Shown in pieces: positions 18,273 through 27,452 of a stretch of DNA of 64,000 nt. Under the pieces are notes generated by a model that was not told the DNA's origin, did not search any database, and saw nothing but the letters and a program-made list of their open reading frames with translations. The stretch is from Crossiella cryophila (lineage in GTDB: Bacteria > Actinomycetota > Actinomycetes > Mycobacteriales > Pseudonocardiaceae), in contig NZ_JACHMH010000001.1 of NCBI RefSeq assembly GCF_014204915.1, positions 1 through 64,000 on the forward strand. The letters are read 5' to 3'. The translations under genes and the position numbers were made by a program. Every line of letters starts with the position of its first letter. Position 1 is the first letter of the stretch.

Positions 18273-18280
18273 CGGAGGCC

Positions 18281-18844
18281 TCAGAAGTAGAGCACGTCCC
18301 AGTGCGGCGGGTTGGCCTCACGGGTGTAGATGTTGCCCGCGTTGGACACCCACTGCTCCACGCCGAAGGTCGGCTGACGCTGGGTGAAGCTGCGCCGGAT
18401 GTAGCTCTCGACGCAGTCCGCCCGGCGGATGTCGACCTTGTAGCCGTTCCAGTGCGTGTAGGTGCCGCCGCCGTGGCCGGTCTCGGTGCCGCCGGTCAGG
18501 TGCACCGCGCAGCCGCTGGCCCGCTTGAGCGTGATGACCTGGTCGATGGTGCCGGAGAAGACCTGCTCGAACGAGGTGCAGTTGGGGTTGAGCCGGTCCG
18601 AGCAGTTGCCGCTGGAACCCCAGGTGATCCCGGCCGCGCTCAGCCGGGCGGTGGCGGTGGCGTGACTGATCTTGACCCCGCCACGCGGCTGGGCCGGAAT
18701 GTCGAATCCGGCCAGTCGAACACGCTCCGGCGTGCTCGTTTCGGTGGACGGGACGGCGGTCGCCGAGGCAGCGGGGGCGGCGGTGACCAGGCCGATGGCC
18801 GACAGGGTGACGGCTAACAGGCCTCCGAGAATTTGTGTACGCAT
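18281..18844 (-). CDS. Secreted M15-like (D-Ala-D-Ala carboxypeptidase fold) protein
   Basis: 187 residues with a clear Sec signal peptide (MRTQILGG start, hydrophobic core, APAASATA cleavage region near 28). The mature domain has a block THWNGYKVDIR that resembles the H-x-x-G-x-x-x-D zinc site of M15/VanY peptidases. A C-terminal PPHWDV could supply the last His. Six Cys suggest disulfides. It is probably a cell-wall-active secreted protein, but the zinc site spacing is atypical, so the activity is tentative. The start at ATG 18844 follows an AGGAG Shine-Dalgarno. It converges on the DoxX gene with an 8-bp gap. Confidence 0.7.
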   Translation of the reverse strand: MRTQILGGLLAVTLSAIGLVTAAPAASATAVPSTETSTPERVRLAGFDIPAQPRGGVKISHATATARLSAAGITWGSSGNCSDRLNPNCTSFEQVFSGTIDQVITLKRASGCAVHLTGGTETGHGGGTYTHWNGYKVDIRRADCVESYIRRSFTQRQPTFGVEQWVSNAGNIYTREANPPHWDVLYF

Positions 18845-19014
18845 GGGTCTCCTAATTCGCAGGGGACGAAACCATGCGGTGCCGAATGGTTGGATGGTCA
18901 CAAGTTGACGCAGAGATAAGAAAAAACCCACCAAATGGGGCAACCCGCTGGACAGAACGGAGGAAAACTCCACTCGGCCAGGCGGCCGACGCACCGATCA
19001 ACGAGCAATCGGCC

Positions 19015-19020
19015 TAGGAT
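19015..19020 (+). promoter_or_regulatory. -10 element, leaderless start
   Basis: TAGGAT, 6 nt before GTG 19027. Confidence 0.45.
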
Positions 19021-19026
19021 GCCTGG

Positions 19027-19557
19027 GTGCCGCCACTCCAACACGCCGCTACGGCGCTCGGCTGGCGCGGCGTGGTCATTCCCGACGTCGCCGTGCTCGG
19101 CCAGCAGGTGTCCGCGGTGGTCCGCGTCCTGGACCACGTGCACCAGTGGCGCACCGAGAACGGCTGGCCACCGGAGCCGGACCCGTCCTGGTTCCGCTCC
19201 TGGTTCGAGCCGGACTTCCACGACCAGATCCCGGTGCCCGCGGTGGAACTGCTGGGCGTACTGGTGATCGAGTCCTCGGTGGAGTCGGCGCTGAACTCCT
19301 GCGGCACGCTGATGACGCTGGCCCCGTGCGCGGTGGTGCTGCCCGCGCCGCAGCCGGCGGACGCCTGGCCGCTGATCGAGCTGGACTACTACGGGATCGG
19401 CGTGGTCACCGCGGACACCGACGGCGCGGATGTGCTGATCGCACCGGAGGACCGCTCCCGGGAGTTCGGGCCCTCGCTGTTCGGGCGCTGGTTGCAGGAA
19501 GTGCTCTACGAGCAGGCGTTGAAGCTGACCACGCAGACGGTGCGCACCCGAAACTGA
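19027..19557 (+). CDS. Hypothetical protein, 176 residues
   Basis: Soluble acidic protein without signal peptide or TM helix. I do not recognise a family. Visible features are a Trp-rich N-terminal region (WRTENGWPPEPDPSWFRSW), a hydrophobic beta-like stretch (GVLVIESSVESAL), a central LAPCAVVLPAPQP and a C-terminal helix ending in TQTVRTRN. The coding signature (GC-rich third positions) is strong. It starts with GTG after a leaderless-type promoter and stands alone; the next gene has its own promoter-like hexamer. Confidence 0.7.
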   Translation: MPPLQHAATALGWRGVVIPDVAVLGQQVSAVVRVLDHVHQWRTENGWPPEPDPSWFRSWFEPDFHDQIPVPAVELLGVLVIESSVESALNSCGTLMTLAPCAVVLPAPQPADAWPLIELDYYGIGVVTADTDGADVLIAPEDRSREFGPSLFGRWLQEVLYEQALKLTTQTVRTRN

Positions 19558-19585
19558 GCCGGGAGCCCTCCCCGGCGGCGCGTTC

Positions 19586-19591
19586 TACCCT
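19586..19591 (+). promoter_or_regulatory. -10 element, leaderless start of lipoprotein
   Basis: TACCCT, 5 nt before ATG 19597. Confidence 0.4.
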
Positions 19592-19596
19592 GCCGC

Positions 19597-20091
19597 ATGG
19601 TCCGTTCCGCGCTGGTCCCGCTGGGCGTCGCACTCGCACTGGCCGGTTGTTCGGCCGAGCCCGCGCCGCCACCCCCACCCGCGACCACCACCTCCGCCTC
19701 CGTCGCACCGACGACCAGGCAGCTCCAGCCCGTGGACGTGTTGCGGGCGGAGACCAGGAACAGCACGATCGGCCTTGGCGCCTCGGCCTGCGGGCAGAGC
19801 GTGCCGCCCACCGACCCCACCTGCGGCGAGCACCTGACCCTGGTCGAGCAGACGCTGACCAAGGTGCAGGCGGAGCTGGTCCGGCTGTTCCCCGGCCGGG
19901 ATCTGGGCAAGAGCAAGGAGACCGCGGATCTGGCGATCCGGTCGGTGTCGCTGGTGCGCAGGATGAACTGCTACGCCATGAACGGCGCGGACAAGAAGCC
20001 GGGCAAGAACGAGTCCGAGCTGTGCGCCACGATCGGCAGGCTGGCGCTGGTGCAGTGGCTGAACTACGAGACGACGGTGGGGCAGCTCTAG
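19597..20091 (+). CDS. Small lipoprotein of unknown function
   Basis: 164 residues. A type II signal peptide with the lipobox LAGC puts the lipidated Cys near residue 18, followed by a Pro-rich linker (EPAPPPPPA) and a helical domain. That domain has Cys residues (ASACGQS, DPTCGEH, RMNCYAM, SELCATI) likely to pair as disulfides. The function is not recognisable. The stop overlaps the convergent adnB stop by 4 bp, so the 3' ends overlap. Confidence 0.78.
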   Translation: MVRSALVPLGVALALAGCSAEPAPPPPPATTTSASVAPTTRQLQPVDVLRAETRNSTIGLGASACGQSVPPTDPTCGEHLTLVEQTLTKVQAELVRLFPGRDLGKSKETADLAIRSVSLVRRMNCYAMNGADKKPGKNESELCATIGRLALVQWLNYETTVGQL

Positions 20092-23000
20092 ATCAGCGGG
20101 ATCTCCCTGACCAGTTCACGCAGGCCCTCGGCGTCGAGCAGGTCGGCCGGGCGCAGGGTGGTGTCGGTGCGCACGTAGTGGAAGGCGGCGCGCACGGTCT
20201 CCAGCGCGGCCCCGGCCAGCGCGGCCCAGGCCAGCCGGTAGGCGGCGAGTTGCACGGCCAGTGCGGGCAGGTGGGTTTCGTCGGGGACGGCGCCGGTCTT
20301 CCAGTCGACCACGGTCCAGCCGCCGTCGGGGTCGGCGAAGACGGCGTCCATCCGGCCCCGCACGGTGATGCCGTCCACCTCGGTCTCGAACGGGACCTCC
20401 ACGTCGTGCGGGGTGCGGTCGGCCCAGGCGCTGGCCAGGAAGGCGCGCTGCAGGGCGTCCACGTTCTCCTCGGTGGGCAGGTCGGCGTCGGCCGCGCCGG
20501 GTAGTTCGTCGAAGTCGAGCAGGCGGCTGGCCTGGTAGCGGTGTTCCAGCCAGGCGTGGAAGGCGGTTCCCCTGCGGGCCAACGGGTTCGGCGGGAACGG
20601 GAGTGGGCGGCGCAGGCGGCGGGCCAGGGCGTCGGGGTCCTTGGCGAGTTCGACGAGCTGGCTGACGGAGAGCTGTTCGGGCAGCAGGACCTGTTCGCGG
20701 CGGTTGGCGGCGGCGGCGCGTTCGGCGAGCAGGACGTCGACGTCGCGGGCCCAGCCTTCGGGGTCGAACTCGTTGGCGGGGGCGGGTTCCGGGGTGTCGG
20801 CGGACTCGGGGGCGGGGTCTTCGGCGGGCTCGGTTCCGGGTTCCGGAGCGGGTTCGGGAGTCGCGGGCGGGGTTGGCTCGGCGGTGGGCTCGTCGTAGTA
20901 GGGGTCCTCCGGCGGGTACTCGTCGTCCGCCGGGGGCACGAAGTCCTCCTCCGGCGGGAGGTAGTCGTCGTCCGGTGGCTGGTAGTCCTCGTCGGGGGCC
21001 AGGTAGGTCTCGGGTTCCGGGGTGTCCTCGTCGGCGGGTTCCGGTTCGGCAGGCGACTGATACTGGTCCACTGTGGACAGTGCGTCCCTGACCAGGTCCG
21101 CGCCGTCGGTGACCGCGGAGCGCCTGCGCGCCAACGGGTCCACCGGCCAGGTGAGACTGTTTCCCTGCGCGGCCAGCGGGTTGGCCTCGTCCTCTTCGGG
21201 GTGCGGGGCCCAGTGGTGCACGATGCCGACCCGGTCGCCCGCGGTGATCACCTCGTGGATCTCGGTGAGGAATTCCGATGGACCGCGGGGTTTCTCGCCG
21301 GTCTCGCCCCACCAATGTCCTGATACCAGCAGGGTTTCCTCGGAGCGGGTGAGCGCGACGTAGAGCAGTCTGCGTTCCTCGGCCAGCCTGCGTTCCTCGA
21401 ACTCCTCGGAGTGCACGGCCAGGGCTTCCTCGATCTCCTTGCGGTTCTCGCAGGAGTGCAGGTTGAGGCCGGGCAGGTCCTGGGCGTCGCCGCGCAGCAC
21501 GGCAGGCAGCTGGTGTGGCACCCGCAGCCAGGAGGCGGATTTGCGGCGGCCCGGGAAGACGTCCTTGACCAGGTGTGGCACCGCGACCACGTGCCATTCC
21601 AGGCCCTTGGCCGCGTGCGCGGTGAGGATCTGCACCCGGTCAGGGGAGACCTCGACCTCGCCGGGTTCCAGGCCGTCCTCGGCGCGTTCGGCGGTGGCCA
21701 GGTAGTCGAGCAGGCCGTTGAGGGTGGGGTTGGCGCTGCTGCGGGCGAATTCGGCGACCACGTCGGCGAAGGCGTCCAGGTGCGCGCGGCCGACGCCGGA
21801 GAGCCGGGACAGCGATTCGATGTCCAGCAGCAGGGTGCGTTCCACGTCGGCGACCAGTTCGCCCAGTGGCTGGTCGCCGCGGCGGCGCAGCGCGGCGAGT
21901 TCGCCGCCGAGGCGGCGGATCCGGCGGAAGCCCTCGGCGCTGTACTCCTCGGGCGGGCCGGGATCGTCCAGCGCGTCGACCAGGCCGGCCTGTTCGGCGT
22001 GTTCGCCGGGCAGCGCGTCGGCGAGGGCGTCGAGCGGGTCAGGGCCACCGCGTTTGCTCTCCGGGGTGGCCAGCAGCCGGGCCCGCCGCCACAGCGCGGC
22101 CAGGTCGGCAACACCCAGCCGCCAGCGGGCGCCGGTGAGCAGCCGCATGGCCGCGGTGCCGGCCAGCGGATCGGTGAGCATGCGCAGGGCGCTGACCAGG
22201 TCGCGGACCTCGGGTTCGTCCAGCAGGCCGCCGAGACCGACCACCTCCACCGGCAGGCCGCGCTCGCGCAGGGCGGCGGCGATCCCGGCCATGTCGGCGC
22301 GGCGGCGGACCAGCACCGCGGCGGTTGGCGGCGCACCGGTGGCGTCCACTGTGGACTCCCAGCGGGCGGCCACGGTGTCGGCCAGCCAGGCCAGTTCGGC
22401 GTGCAGGTCGGGCAGCAGCGCGATCCGGACGTCGCCGACGCCCGCGTTGTCCTTGGCCCGCAGTTCGGCCACGCCGGAGCGCAGTTGGGCGGAGACCTGG
22501 TTGGCCAGGGTGAGCACTTCCGGCGGGTTGCGGAAGCTGGTGAGCAGGCCGTAAGTCGTCGCTGGCACCCATTTCCCGCTGCGGTCGCGGGTGGGGAAGT
22601 CAGTGGCGAAGCGGGGCAGGTTGGCCGCGCTGGCGCCGCGCCAGCCGTAGATGGCCTGCACTGGGTCGCCGACCGAGGTGACCGGCAGCACCGGCCGGTG
22701 CGAGCCGCCGAACAGGCCGCGCAGCAGCACCCGCTGGGCGTGCCCGGTGTCCTGGTACTCATCCAGCAACACCGCGCCGTAGCGCTCGCGCTCGATGGCC
22801 ACCACGTCCGGATCGGTCTCGGCCAGGCTGGCGGCCAGGGACATCTGGTCGGCGAAGTCCATCGCCGCCTCCCGCCGCTTCCGCTTGGCGTATGCCTCCA
22901 CCAGCGGCAGCAGTGCGACCCGGAGTCGTTGCGCGGCAACGATCTCCTGCAGGGCGACCGGCAGGCCCTCGCGTTGCCGGGGCGCGCGTGGGGCATCCTC

Positions 23001-23612
23001 GATCAGGCGGCAGAACTCCAGCGCGTGCGCGCGCAGCTGGTCCGGGCTGACCAGGTGCTCGCCGAGTTCACCGGCCAGGGAGAGCAGGTACTGGGTGACG
23101 GTGGCCGGGACCTTGTCGGTGTCGATGTCCTCGGTCCAGCCCGCCACCACCCGGTGCGCGAGCTGCCAGGCCGCGGTCTCGGTGAGCAGCCGGGCGCCGG
23201 GTTCCACCGGCAGCCGCAGCCCGTGTTCGCCGACCAGCCTGCCCGCGTAGGCGTGGTAGGTCAGCACGGTCGGCTCACCAGCGGTGACCGCGGCCCTGCG
23301 GTCGCCGCTGGGGTCGAGCCGGTCCAGCAGCCCGGCCCCGGCCAGCCGACGCAGCCGGGCGCGCACCCGGTCACCGAGCTGGCGGGCGGCCTTGCGGGTG
23401 AAGGTCAGGCCCAGCACGCGTTCCGGGGTGACCAGGCCGTTGGCCACCAGCCACACCACCCTGGCCGCCATGGTCTCGGTCTTGCCGGCGCCCGCGCCCG
23501 CGATGACCAGCGCGGGTTCGGCCGGGGCGGCGATGACCTCGGCCTGTTCCGGGGTCGGTGGGTGCAGGCCGAGTGCCGCCGCGACCTCGTGCGGCGTGGC
23601 GAACTCGGTCAC
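20088..23612 (-). CDS. adnB: AdnB: helicase-nuclease subunit for DNA end resection
   Basis: 1174 residues. The N-terminal UvrD/Rep-type SF1A motor has Walker A GAGAGKTET (39-47), Walker B LLDEYQDTGHAQR and the AAKGLEWHVV motif. The C-terminal RecB-like PD-(D/E)xK nuclease carries GRMDAVF and VVDWKTG, with a downstream QLAAYRLAW helix. With AdnA it should form the heterodimeric motor-nuclease that resects double-strand breaks in actinobacteria. The canonical DEYQD suggests this is the main motor. A long acidic Pro/Glu/Asp-rich insert (encoded at about 20810-21060) separates the helicase and nuclease parts. The start at GTG 23612 overlaps the adnA stop by 4 bp. The frame continues open further upstream but there lies antisense to nothing and inside adnA, so the longer form is rejected. 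Confidence 0.92.
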   Translation of the reverse strand: MTEFATPHEVAAALGLHPPTPEQAEVIAAPAEPALVIAGAGAGKTETMAARVVWLVANGLVTPERVLGLTFTRKAARQLGDRVRARLRRLAGAGLLDRLDPSGDRRAAVTAGEPTVLTYHAYAGRLVGEHGLRLPVEPGARLLTETAAWQLAHRVVAGWTEDIDTDKVPATVTQYLLSLAGELGEHLVSPDQLRAHALEFCRLIEDAPRAPRQREGLPVALQEIVAAQRLRVALLPLVEAYAKRKRREAAMDFADQMSLAASLAETDPDVVAIERERYGAVLLDEYQDTGHAQRVLLRGLFGGSHRPVLPVTSVGDPVQAIYGWRGASAANLPRFATDFPTRDRSGKWVPATTYGLLTSFRNPPEVLTLANQVSAQLRSGVAELRAKDNAGVGDVRIALLPDLHAELAWLADTVAARWESTVDATGAPPTAAVLVRRRADMAGIAAALRERGLPVEVVGLGGLLDEPEVRDLVSALRMLTDPLAGTAAMRLLTGARWRLGVADLAALWRRARLLATPESKRGGPDPLDALADALPGEHAEQAGLVDALDDPGPPEEYSAEGFRRIRRLGGELAALRRRGDQPLGELVADVERTLLLDIESLSRLSGVGRAHLDAFADVVAEFARSSANPTLNGLLDYLATAERAEDGLEPGEVEVSPDRVQILTAHAAKGLEWHVVAVPHLVKDVFPGRRKSASWLRVPHQLPAVLRGDAQDLPGLNLHSCENRKEIEEALAVHSEEFEERRLAEERRLLYVALTRSEETLLVSGHWWGETGEKPRGPSEFLTEIHEVITAGDRVGIVHHWAPHPEEDEANPLAAQGNSLTWPVDPLARRRSAVTDGADLVRDALSTVDQYQSPAEPEPADEDTPEPETYLAPDEDYQPPDDDYLPPEEDFVPPADDEYPPEDPYYDEPTAEPTPPATPEPAPEPGTEPAEDPAPESADTPEPAPANEFDPEGWARDVDVLLAERAAAANRREQVLLPEQLSVSQLVELAKDPDALARRLRRPLPFPPNPLARRGTAFHAWLEHRYQASRLLDFDELPGAADADLPTEENVDALQRAFLASAWADRTPHDVEVPFETEVDGITVRGRMDAVFADPDGGWTVVDWKTGAVPDETHLPALAVQLAAYRLAWAALAGAALETVRAAFHYVRTDTTLRPADLLDAEGLRELVREIPLI

Positions 23613-26600
23613 TCGCTCACCTGCCTGCCGGAATCCTGTGTGGGACAACAGGTTCGCGCCGGGCAGCGGGAGCAGTCGGTGTTCTCGGTGGCGACGAAGG
23701 TGGGGCCGATGCAGGCCTGTCCGGCGGCGTAGACCGCGTCCAGCCAGACCTTGACGCCCTCCTCGTTGAGCGGGGCCTGGTTGCGTTCGGCCGCACCGGA
23801 TTTCTTGTCCGGCTTGGCCACGTAGAGCAGTCGCGCGCCGCCGGGCTGGGTGCCCAGGCCAAGGGAGGAGAACGCGCCGAGTGCGGCGGCGAGCTGGTAG
23901 ACGGCCAGCTGCGGGTGCTCCTCGGCCTCCTTCTTGCTGACCGCGGTGCGCGCGGTCTTGATGTCGACCACCACCGGGCGGTGCTCGGTGTCGGTGTCCA
24001 GCCGGTCCACCCGGCCCTTGACCCGCAGCCAGGGCCCGCCCTCCTCCTTGGGCGGCAGTTCCACGGTGATCTCGTGCTCGACCGCGACCTGGGTCAGCTC
24101 GGCCCGGCTGCGCACCAGCCAGGCGCGGAAGGAGTCGACCATGCCCTCCACCCTGGCCCGTTCCTTGCGGGAGAACCAGGGCGCGCCCGCGTCCACCGCG
24201 GCCCATGCCTCGTCCAGGGTGCGTTGCAGGGCGTCCGGGTCGGCGCCGGAGGAGGCGGCCTGGACCAGGGCGTGCACCAGCGAGCCGGTGATGGAGGCCA
24301 GTTCGGCCGGATCCTGGCCGCCGTGCCGCTCCACCATCCAGCGCAACGGGCAGCGCGAGAGAATGTCCACAGTGGACGGTGAGATGCCGACGGCCTCCAC
24401 ATCGGTCCACAGTGGACGTTCGGTGCTGGTCGCGCCGAGGCCGTACCAGGAGTCCGGGTGCGCGCCGGGCACGCCGGCCGCGGCCAGCCGGGCGAGCTGG
24501 GTGGCGGCGCGTTCCCGCTGTGCGGGCTCGGCCCGCGGATCGCAGACGGCCCGGCGCAGGTCGCCGACCAGGTCGGCCAGGATCAGGCCGCGGCTGGGCT
24601 GGAACACCGGGCGGATCGCGTCGGCCTCGTCACTGCCCTCGAAGTCCGCGCCGTCCAGCTCGTCCAGGAACCGGGACGGGGTGTCGTCCTCGCCGCGCAC
24701 CGCGCTGACGATCAGCGACTGCCGCGCCCGGCTGGCCGCGACCAGCAGCAACCGGCGTTCCTCGGCCAGGATCGGGGCCACCGCGGAGACCTTGTCCTCC
24801 ACCCGCACCCCGGCCAGCAGGTCGATCAGCCGTTCCACCCCGAGCAGTGAGCCGCGCAGCCGCAGGTCGGGCCAGATGCCTTCCTGCACACCGGGAATCG
24901 CCACCAGGGTCCACTCCCGGCCGACCGCGGCGTGCGCGGTGAGCACGGCCACCGCCTCGCCCTGCGGTGCGGCCGGGGCCAGGGTGTCGCCGGAGATCTG
25001 TTGTCCGGTCAGGTAATCGGCGAATCCGGCCACGCCGGAGCCGGGCAGCCGGTCGGCGTAGCGGGCGGCCGCGTCGAACAGCGCCACCACCGAGTCCAGG
25101 TCCCGGTCGGCCTGCGCGCCAACGGGTCCGTGCCGTCCGGCCAGGGCCAGCCAGCGCTGCTCCAGGCCACTGGCCTGCCACACCTGCCACAGCACCTGCT
25201 CCACGCCCTCACCGGCGGCCACCGCCTCGCGGGCGATCCGCAGCAGCATGGCGACCCGGCGGGCGGGTGCGGCGGCCTCGTCCAGCGCGACCAGCTTCTC
25301 GTCGATGTTGAGCGCCTCGACCAGCAGTTCGCCGCTGGCCCGGTCGCCACCGGCGGCGAGTTCCAGTCGACGCAGGCCGCGGCGGAGTTTGCGCAGGGCG
25401 AGCGGGTCGCCACCGCCGAAGGGGCCGGTGAGCAGGGCGGCGGCCAGGTCGGGGTCGAGCAGGTCCGGCCGGGCCGCGCAGCGCAGCACGGTGAGGAAGG
25501 GCCAGACCGCGTTCTGCTGCGGCAGCGGCAGTTCGTCGGCGGGCACCGCCACCGGCACACCCGCGGCCAGCAGCGCCCTGCGCAGCACCGGCAGCGTGTT
25601 CCCGGTGCTGCGCACCAGCACCGCCATCCGCGACCAGGGCACCTCCTCCAGCAGGTGCGCCCGGCGCAGCTGGTCGGCGATCCAGGTCGCCTCCTGCGCG
25701 GCCGAGGCGAGCACCCTGATCTGCACCGACCCGGAGCGCCCGTCGGTACGCCCGCGCAGTTCCCGCTGCGGCCCGGCCCCCGGCAGCCGGCCGGCCAGCC
25801 GGGACACCGCGGCCCGCACCGCGGGCGCCATCCGGTGCTCCTGGGTGAGCACCACGGTGCCGCGCTCCCCCGGCACCTCGGCCAGCAGCCTGCGCGGATC
25901 CGCGCCGCGGAAGGTGAACACGGCCTGGTCCGGGTCGCCGAACAGCAGGCATTCCTGGGCGGCGTCGCCGAGCCTGCGGATCAGCGTGTACTGCAAGGGA
26001 TCCAGGTGCTGCCCGTCGTCGACCAGCAGATGCCGCACCCTGGCCCGCTCGGCGGCCAGCAGGTCCGGGTCGGTCTGCAGGGCCAGCAGCGCGGAGCCGA
26101 CCAGCTCGGCCGCGTCCAGCGCGGGCGCCGCGGCCTGCGGCCCGGTCGAGCCGACCACCCCGCGCAACAAGGTCACCTGCTCGTACTGCAGGCCGAAGGT
26201 CCCGGCCGCGACCCACTCCGGCCGCTCGTGCCGCTCGCCGAGTTCGATCAGCTCCTCCGGCCCTACCCCGCGTTCGGCCGCCCGCAACAGCAGATCCCGC
26301 AACTCCGCGGCGAAGCCAGGCAACCCCAGCGCGGGCCGCAACCGCTCCGGCCAGTCCAGTGCCCCCGTCTCGATGTCCCCGGCCAGCAGCTCCCGCACCA
26401 CCGTGTCCTGCTCCGGCCCGGACAGCAGCCGGGGCGGCGGCAACCCGTCCCGCGCGGCCTGCAGCCGGAGCACGGCGAAGGCATAGGAGTGCACGGTCCG
26501 CACCAGCGGCTCCCGGATCGTGCGCAGCCCGTCGGGCTGATCAGCGGTCAGCAGCGCGGTGATCCGGGCCCGCAGCGTGATCGCGGACTTCCGGCTCGCC

Positions 26601-26812
26601 GCCAGCACCAGCACGTGTTCGGGGTCCTCGCCCTGGCGGATCCGGTCCGCGGCGACCTCGGCGAGCAGGGTGGTCTTGCCGGTGCCCGGTCCGCCCAGCA
26701 CCCGCAGGAACCCGCCGGTGTGCGCGAGCACCGCACGGGCCGCGTCGTCCCACCGCGGCGGCGGAACCGGCTCGGCCGTCCGGCGAACGAGCGCGGGCGG
26801 ACGGAGAGACAC
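23609..26812 (-). CDS. adnA: AdnA: helicase-nuclease subunit for DNA end resection
   Basis: 1067 residues, near the mycobacterial AdnA length as I recall it. The SF1A motor has Walker A GGPGTGKTTLL (40-50). The Walker B position reads LLVDDGQHLD in place of D-E-x-Q, so the catalytic Glu is replaced by Asp. The C-terminal RecB-like nuclease has VVVDIKTART and QLAVYQLAA. The extreme C-terminus has a Cys cluster (CSRCPARTCCP) that may hold an Fe-S cluster with an upstream Cys, as in AddB-type nucleases. It pairs with the overlapping adnB downstream. GTG 26812 is the first good start, with a weak TTCGAT hexamer 6 nt upstream and no Shine-Dalgarno. Confidence 0.92.
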   Translation of the reverse strand: MSLRPPALVRRTAEPVPPPRWDDAARAVLAHTGGFLRVLGGPGTGKTTLLAEVAADRIRQGEDPEHVLVLAASRKSAITLRARITALLTADQPDGLRTIREPLVRTVHSYAFAVLRLQAARDGLPPPRLLSGPEQDTVVRELLAGDIETGALDWPERLRPALGLPGFAAELRDLLLRAAERGVGPEELIELGERHERPEWVAAGTFGLQYEQVTLLRGVVGSTGPQAAAPALDAAELVGSALLALQTDPDLLAAERARVRHLLVDDGQHLDPLQYTLIRRLGDAAQECLLFGDPDQAVFTFRGADPRRLLAEVPGERGTVVLTQEHRMAPAVRAAVSRLAGRLPGAGPQRELRGRTDGRSGSVQIRVLASAAQEATWIADQLRRAHLLEEVPWSRMAVLVRSTGNTLPVLRRALLAAGVPVAVPADELPLPQQNAVWPFLTVLRCAARPDLLDPDLAAALLTGPFGGGDPLALRKLRRGLRRLELAAGGDRASGELLVEALNIDEKLVALDEAAAPARRVAMLLRIAREAVAAGEGVEQVLWQVWQASGLEQRWLALAGRHGPVGAQADRDLDSVVALFDAAARYADRLPGSGVAGFADYLTGQQISGDTLAPAAPQGEAVAVLTAHAAVGREWTLVAIPGVQEGIWPDLRLRGSLLGVERLIDLLAGVRVEDKVSAVAPILAEERRLLLVAASRARQSLIVSAVRGEDDTPSRFLDELDGADFEGSDEADAIRPVFQPSRGLILADLVGDLRRAVCDPRAEPAQRERAATQLARLAAAGVPGAHPDSWYGLGATSTERPLWTDVEAVGISPSTVDILSRCPLRWMVERHGGQDPAELASITGSLVHALVQAASSGADPDALQRTLDEAWAAVDAGAPWFSRKERARVEGMVDSFRAWLVRSRAELTQVAVEHEITVELPPKEEGGPWLRVKGRVDRLDTDTEHRPVVVDIKTARTAVSKKEAEEHPQLAVYQLAAALGAFSSLGLGTQPGGARLLYVAKPDKKSGAAERNQAPLNEEGVKVWLDAVYAAGQACIGPTFVATENTDCSRCPARTCCPTQDSGRQVSE
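24365..24417. repeat. Two copies of the TCCACAGTGGA palindrome
   Basis: Perfect GTCCACAGTGGAC at 24365-24377 and again at 24405-24417, inside adnA. These are two of at least eight exact copies in the window (others at about 4189, 4511, 21066, 22344, 29347 and 46272). They lie within genes and are read in frame, often as S-T-V-D. Confidence 0.8.
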
Positions 26813-27347
26813 CCCGGCATCGAATCACGCCGGGTGGTGGTGCGGGTGAACTGGGCCCGGCGCGTTGGGCTAACGGAAGCGGTCGGTGACGTCGCGGGCA
26901 CGCTGGAGCACGGCGGAACGCCCAGTGGTGCAGACCAGCTGTACCTAGTCCCAGCGATGGCGACAAACTGCCAACCCGCTCCGGCGCACCCCCATCCGGG
27001 GCCATGCGCACGAATGCGCACATGTCCGATATGCCCCTACGGACGTACCCGTTCGGCTGTTTGCGCACACAAGCGGCGAATCATTCCCGTGCGGATCATG
27101 GGATGGGTGCCGATTCGATAACACACGATCTGCAAAGCCATCTGCGACATGCGTCACGCCTGCCCATTTGGAGCAGTGCTGACGCGTTCTGTGTGCTGTC
27201 GCATTCGTTTTTCTGCGGCAACCGGGTAGGCACACCGCCGACCGTTCGTCAGAAATGCCGCAAGGCCGTCACCGAGCGCTAACTCAACCACCGATTCGAG
27301 TGGTCATGCACCCTGCAATGTTTGCGTCCAGACAACTAACAAGTCCC

Positions 27348-27402
27348 CCGGTCAGGTGACTTCACGCGGCCGAACACGCGGTGCTAGCTTCGCCCTGACC
27401 GG
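27348..27402 (+). promoter_or_regulatory. Putative promoter with flanking inverted repeat, shell operon
   Basis: TTCACG (27361-27366) and TAGCTT (27385-27390) are spaced 18 bp and could be -35 and -10. They lie between the arms of a 9-bp inverted repeat, CCGGTCAGG (27348-27356) and CCTGACCGG (27394-27402), which might bind a regulator. The inferred start of transcription would be near 27397, giving a leader of about 150 nt. Confidence 0.4.
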
Positions 27403-27414
27403 ACGTGATTGAAC

Positions 27415-27452
27415 GACACAACCTCTCGGACCGCTACCCGAGAGGTTGTGTC
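27415..27452 (+). promoter_or_regulatory. Perfect 15-bp inverted repeat in the leader of the shell operon
   Basis: Arms GACACAACCTCTCGG (27415-27429) and its exact complement (27438-27452) are separated by an 8-nt loop (ACCGCTAC). It lies downstream of the putative promoter and about 100 bp before the first start codon. There is no following T-run, although a T-rich stretch occurs at about 27481-27500. It may be an RNA hairpin in the leader (attenuation or stability) or a protein-binding operator. Confidence 0.7.

Noticed and set aside
20088-24410. A longer adnB beginning inside adnA
   Set aside because: The extra N-terminus has no helicase homology, and GTG 23612 gives the expected GTGA coupling and a normal motor start.
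26945-27282. Short overlapping open frames on both strands in the adnA-shell gap
   Set aside because: They lack GC-rich third positions, start signals and any family resemblance; the region looks like regulatory DNA.
27415-27452. The perfect hairpin as an intrinsic terminator
   Set aside because: No T-run follows directly, no gene ends upstream on the plus strand, and it lies inside the probable leader of the shell operon.
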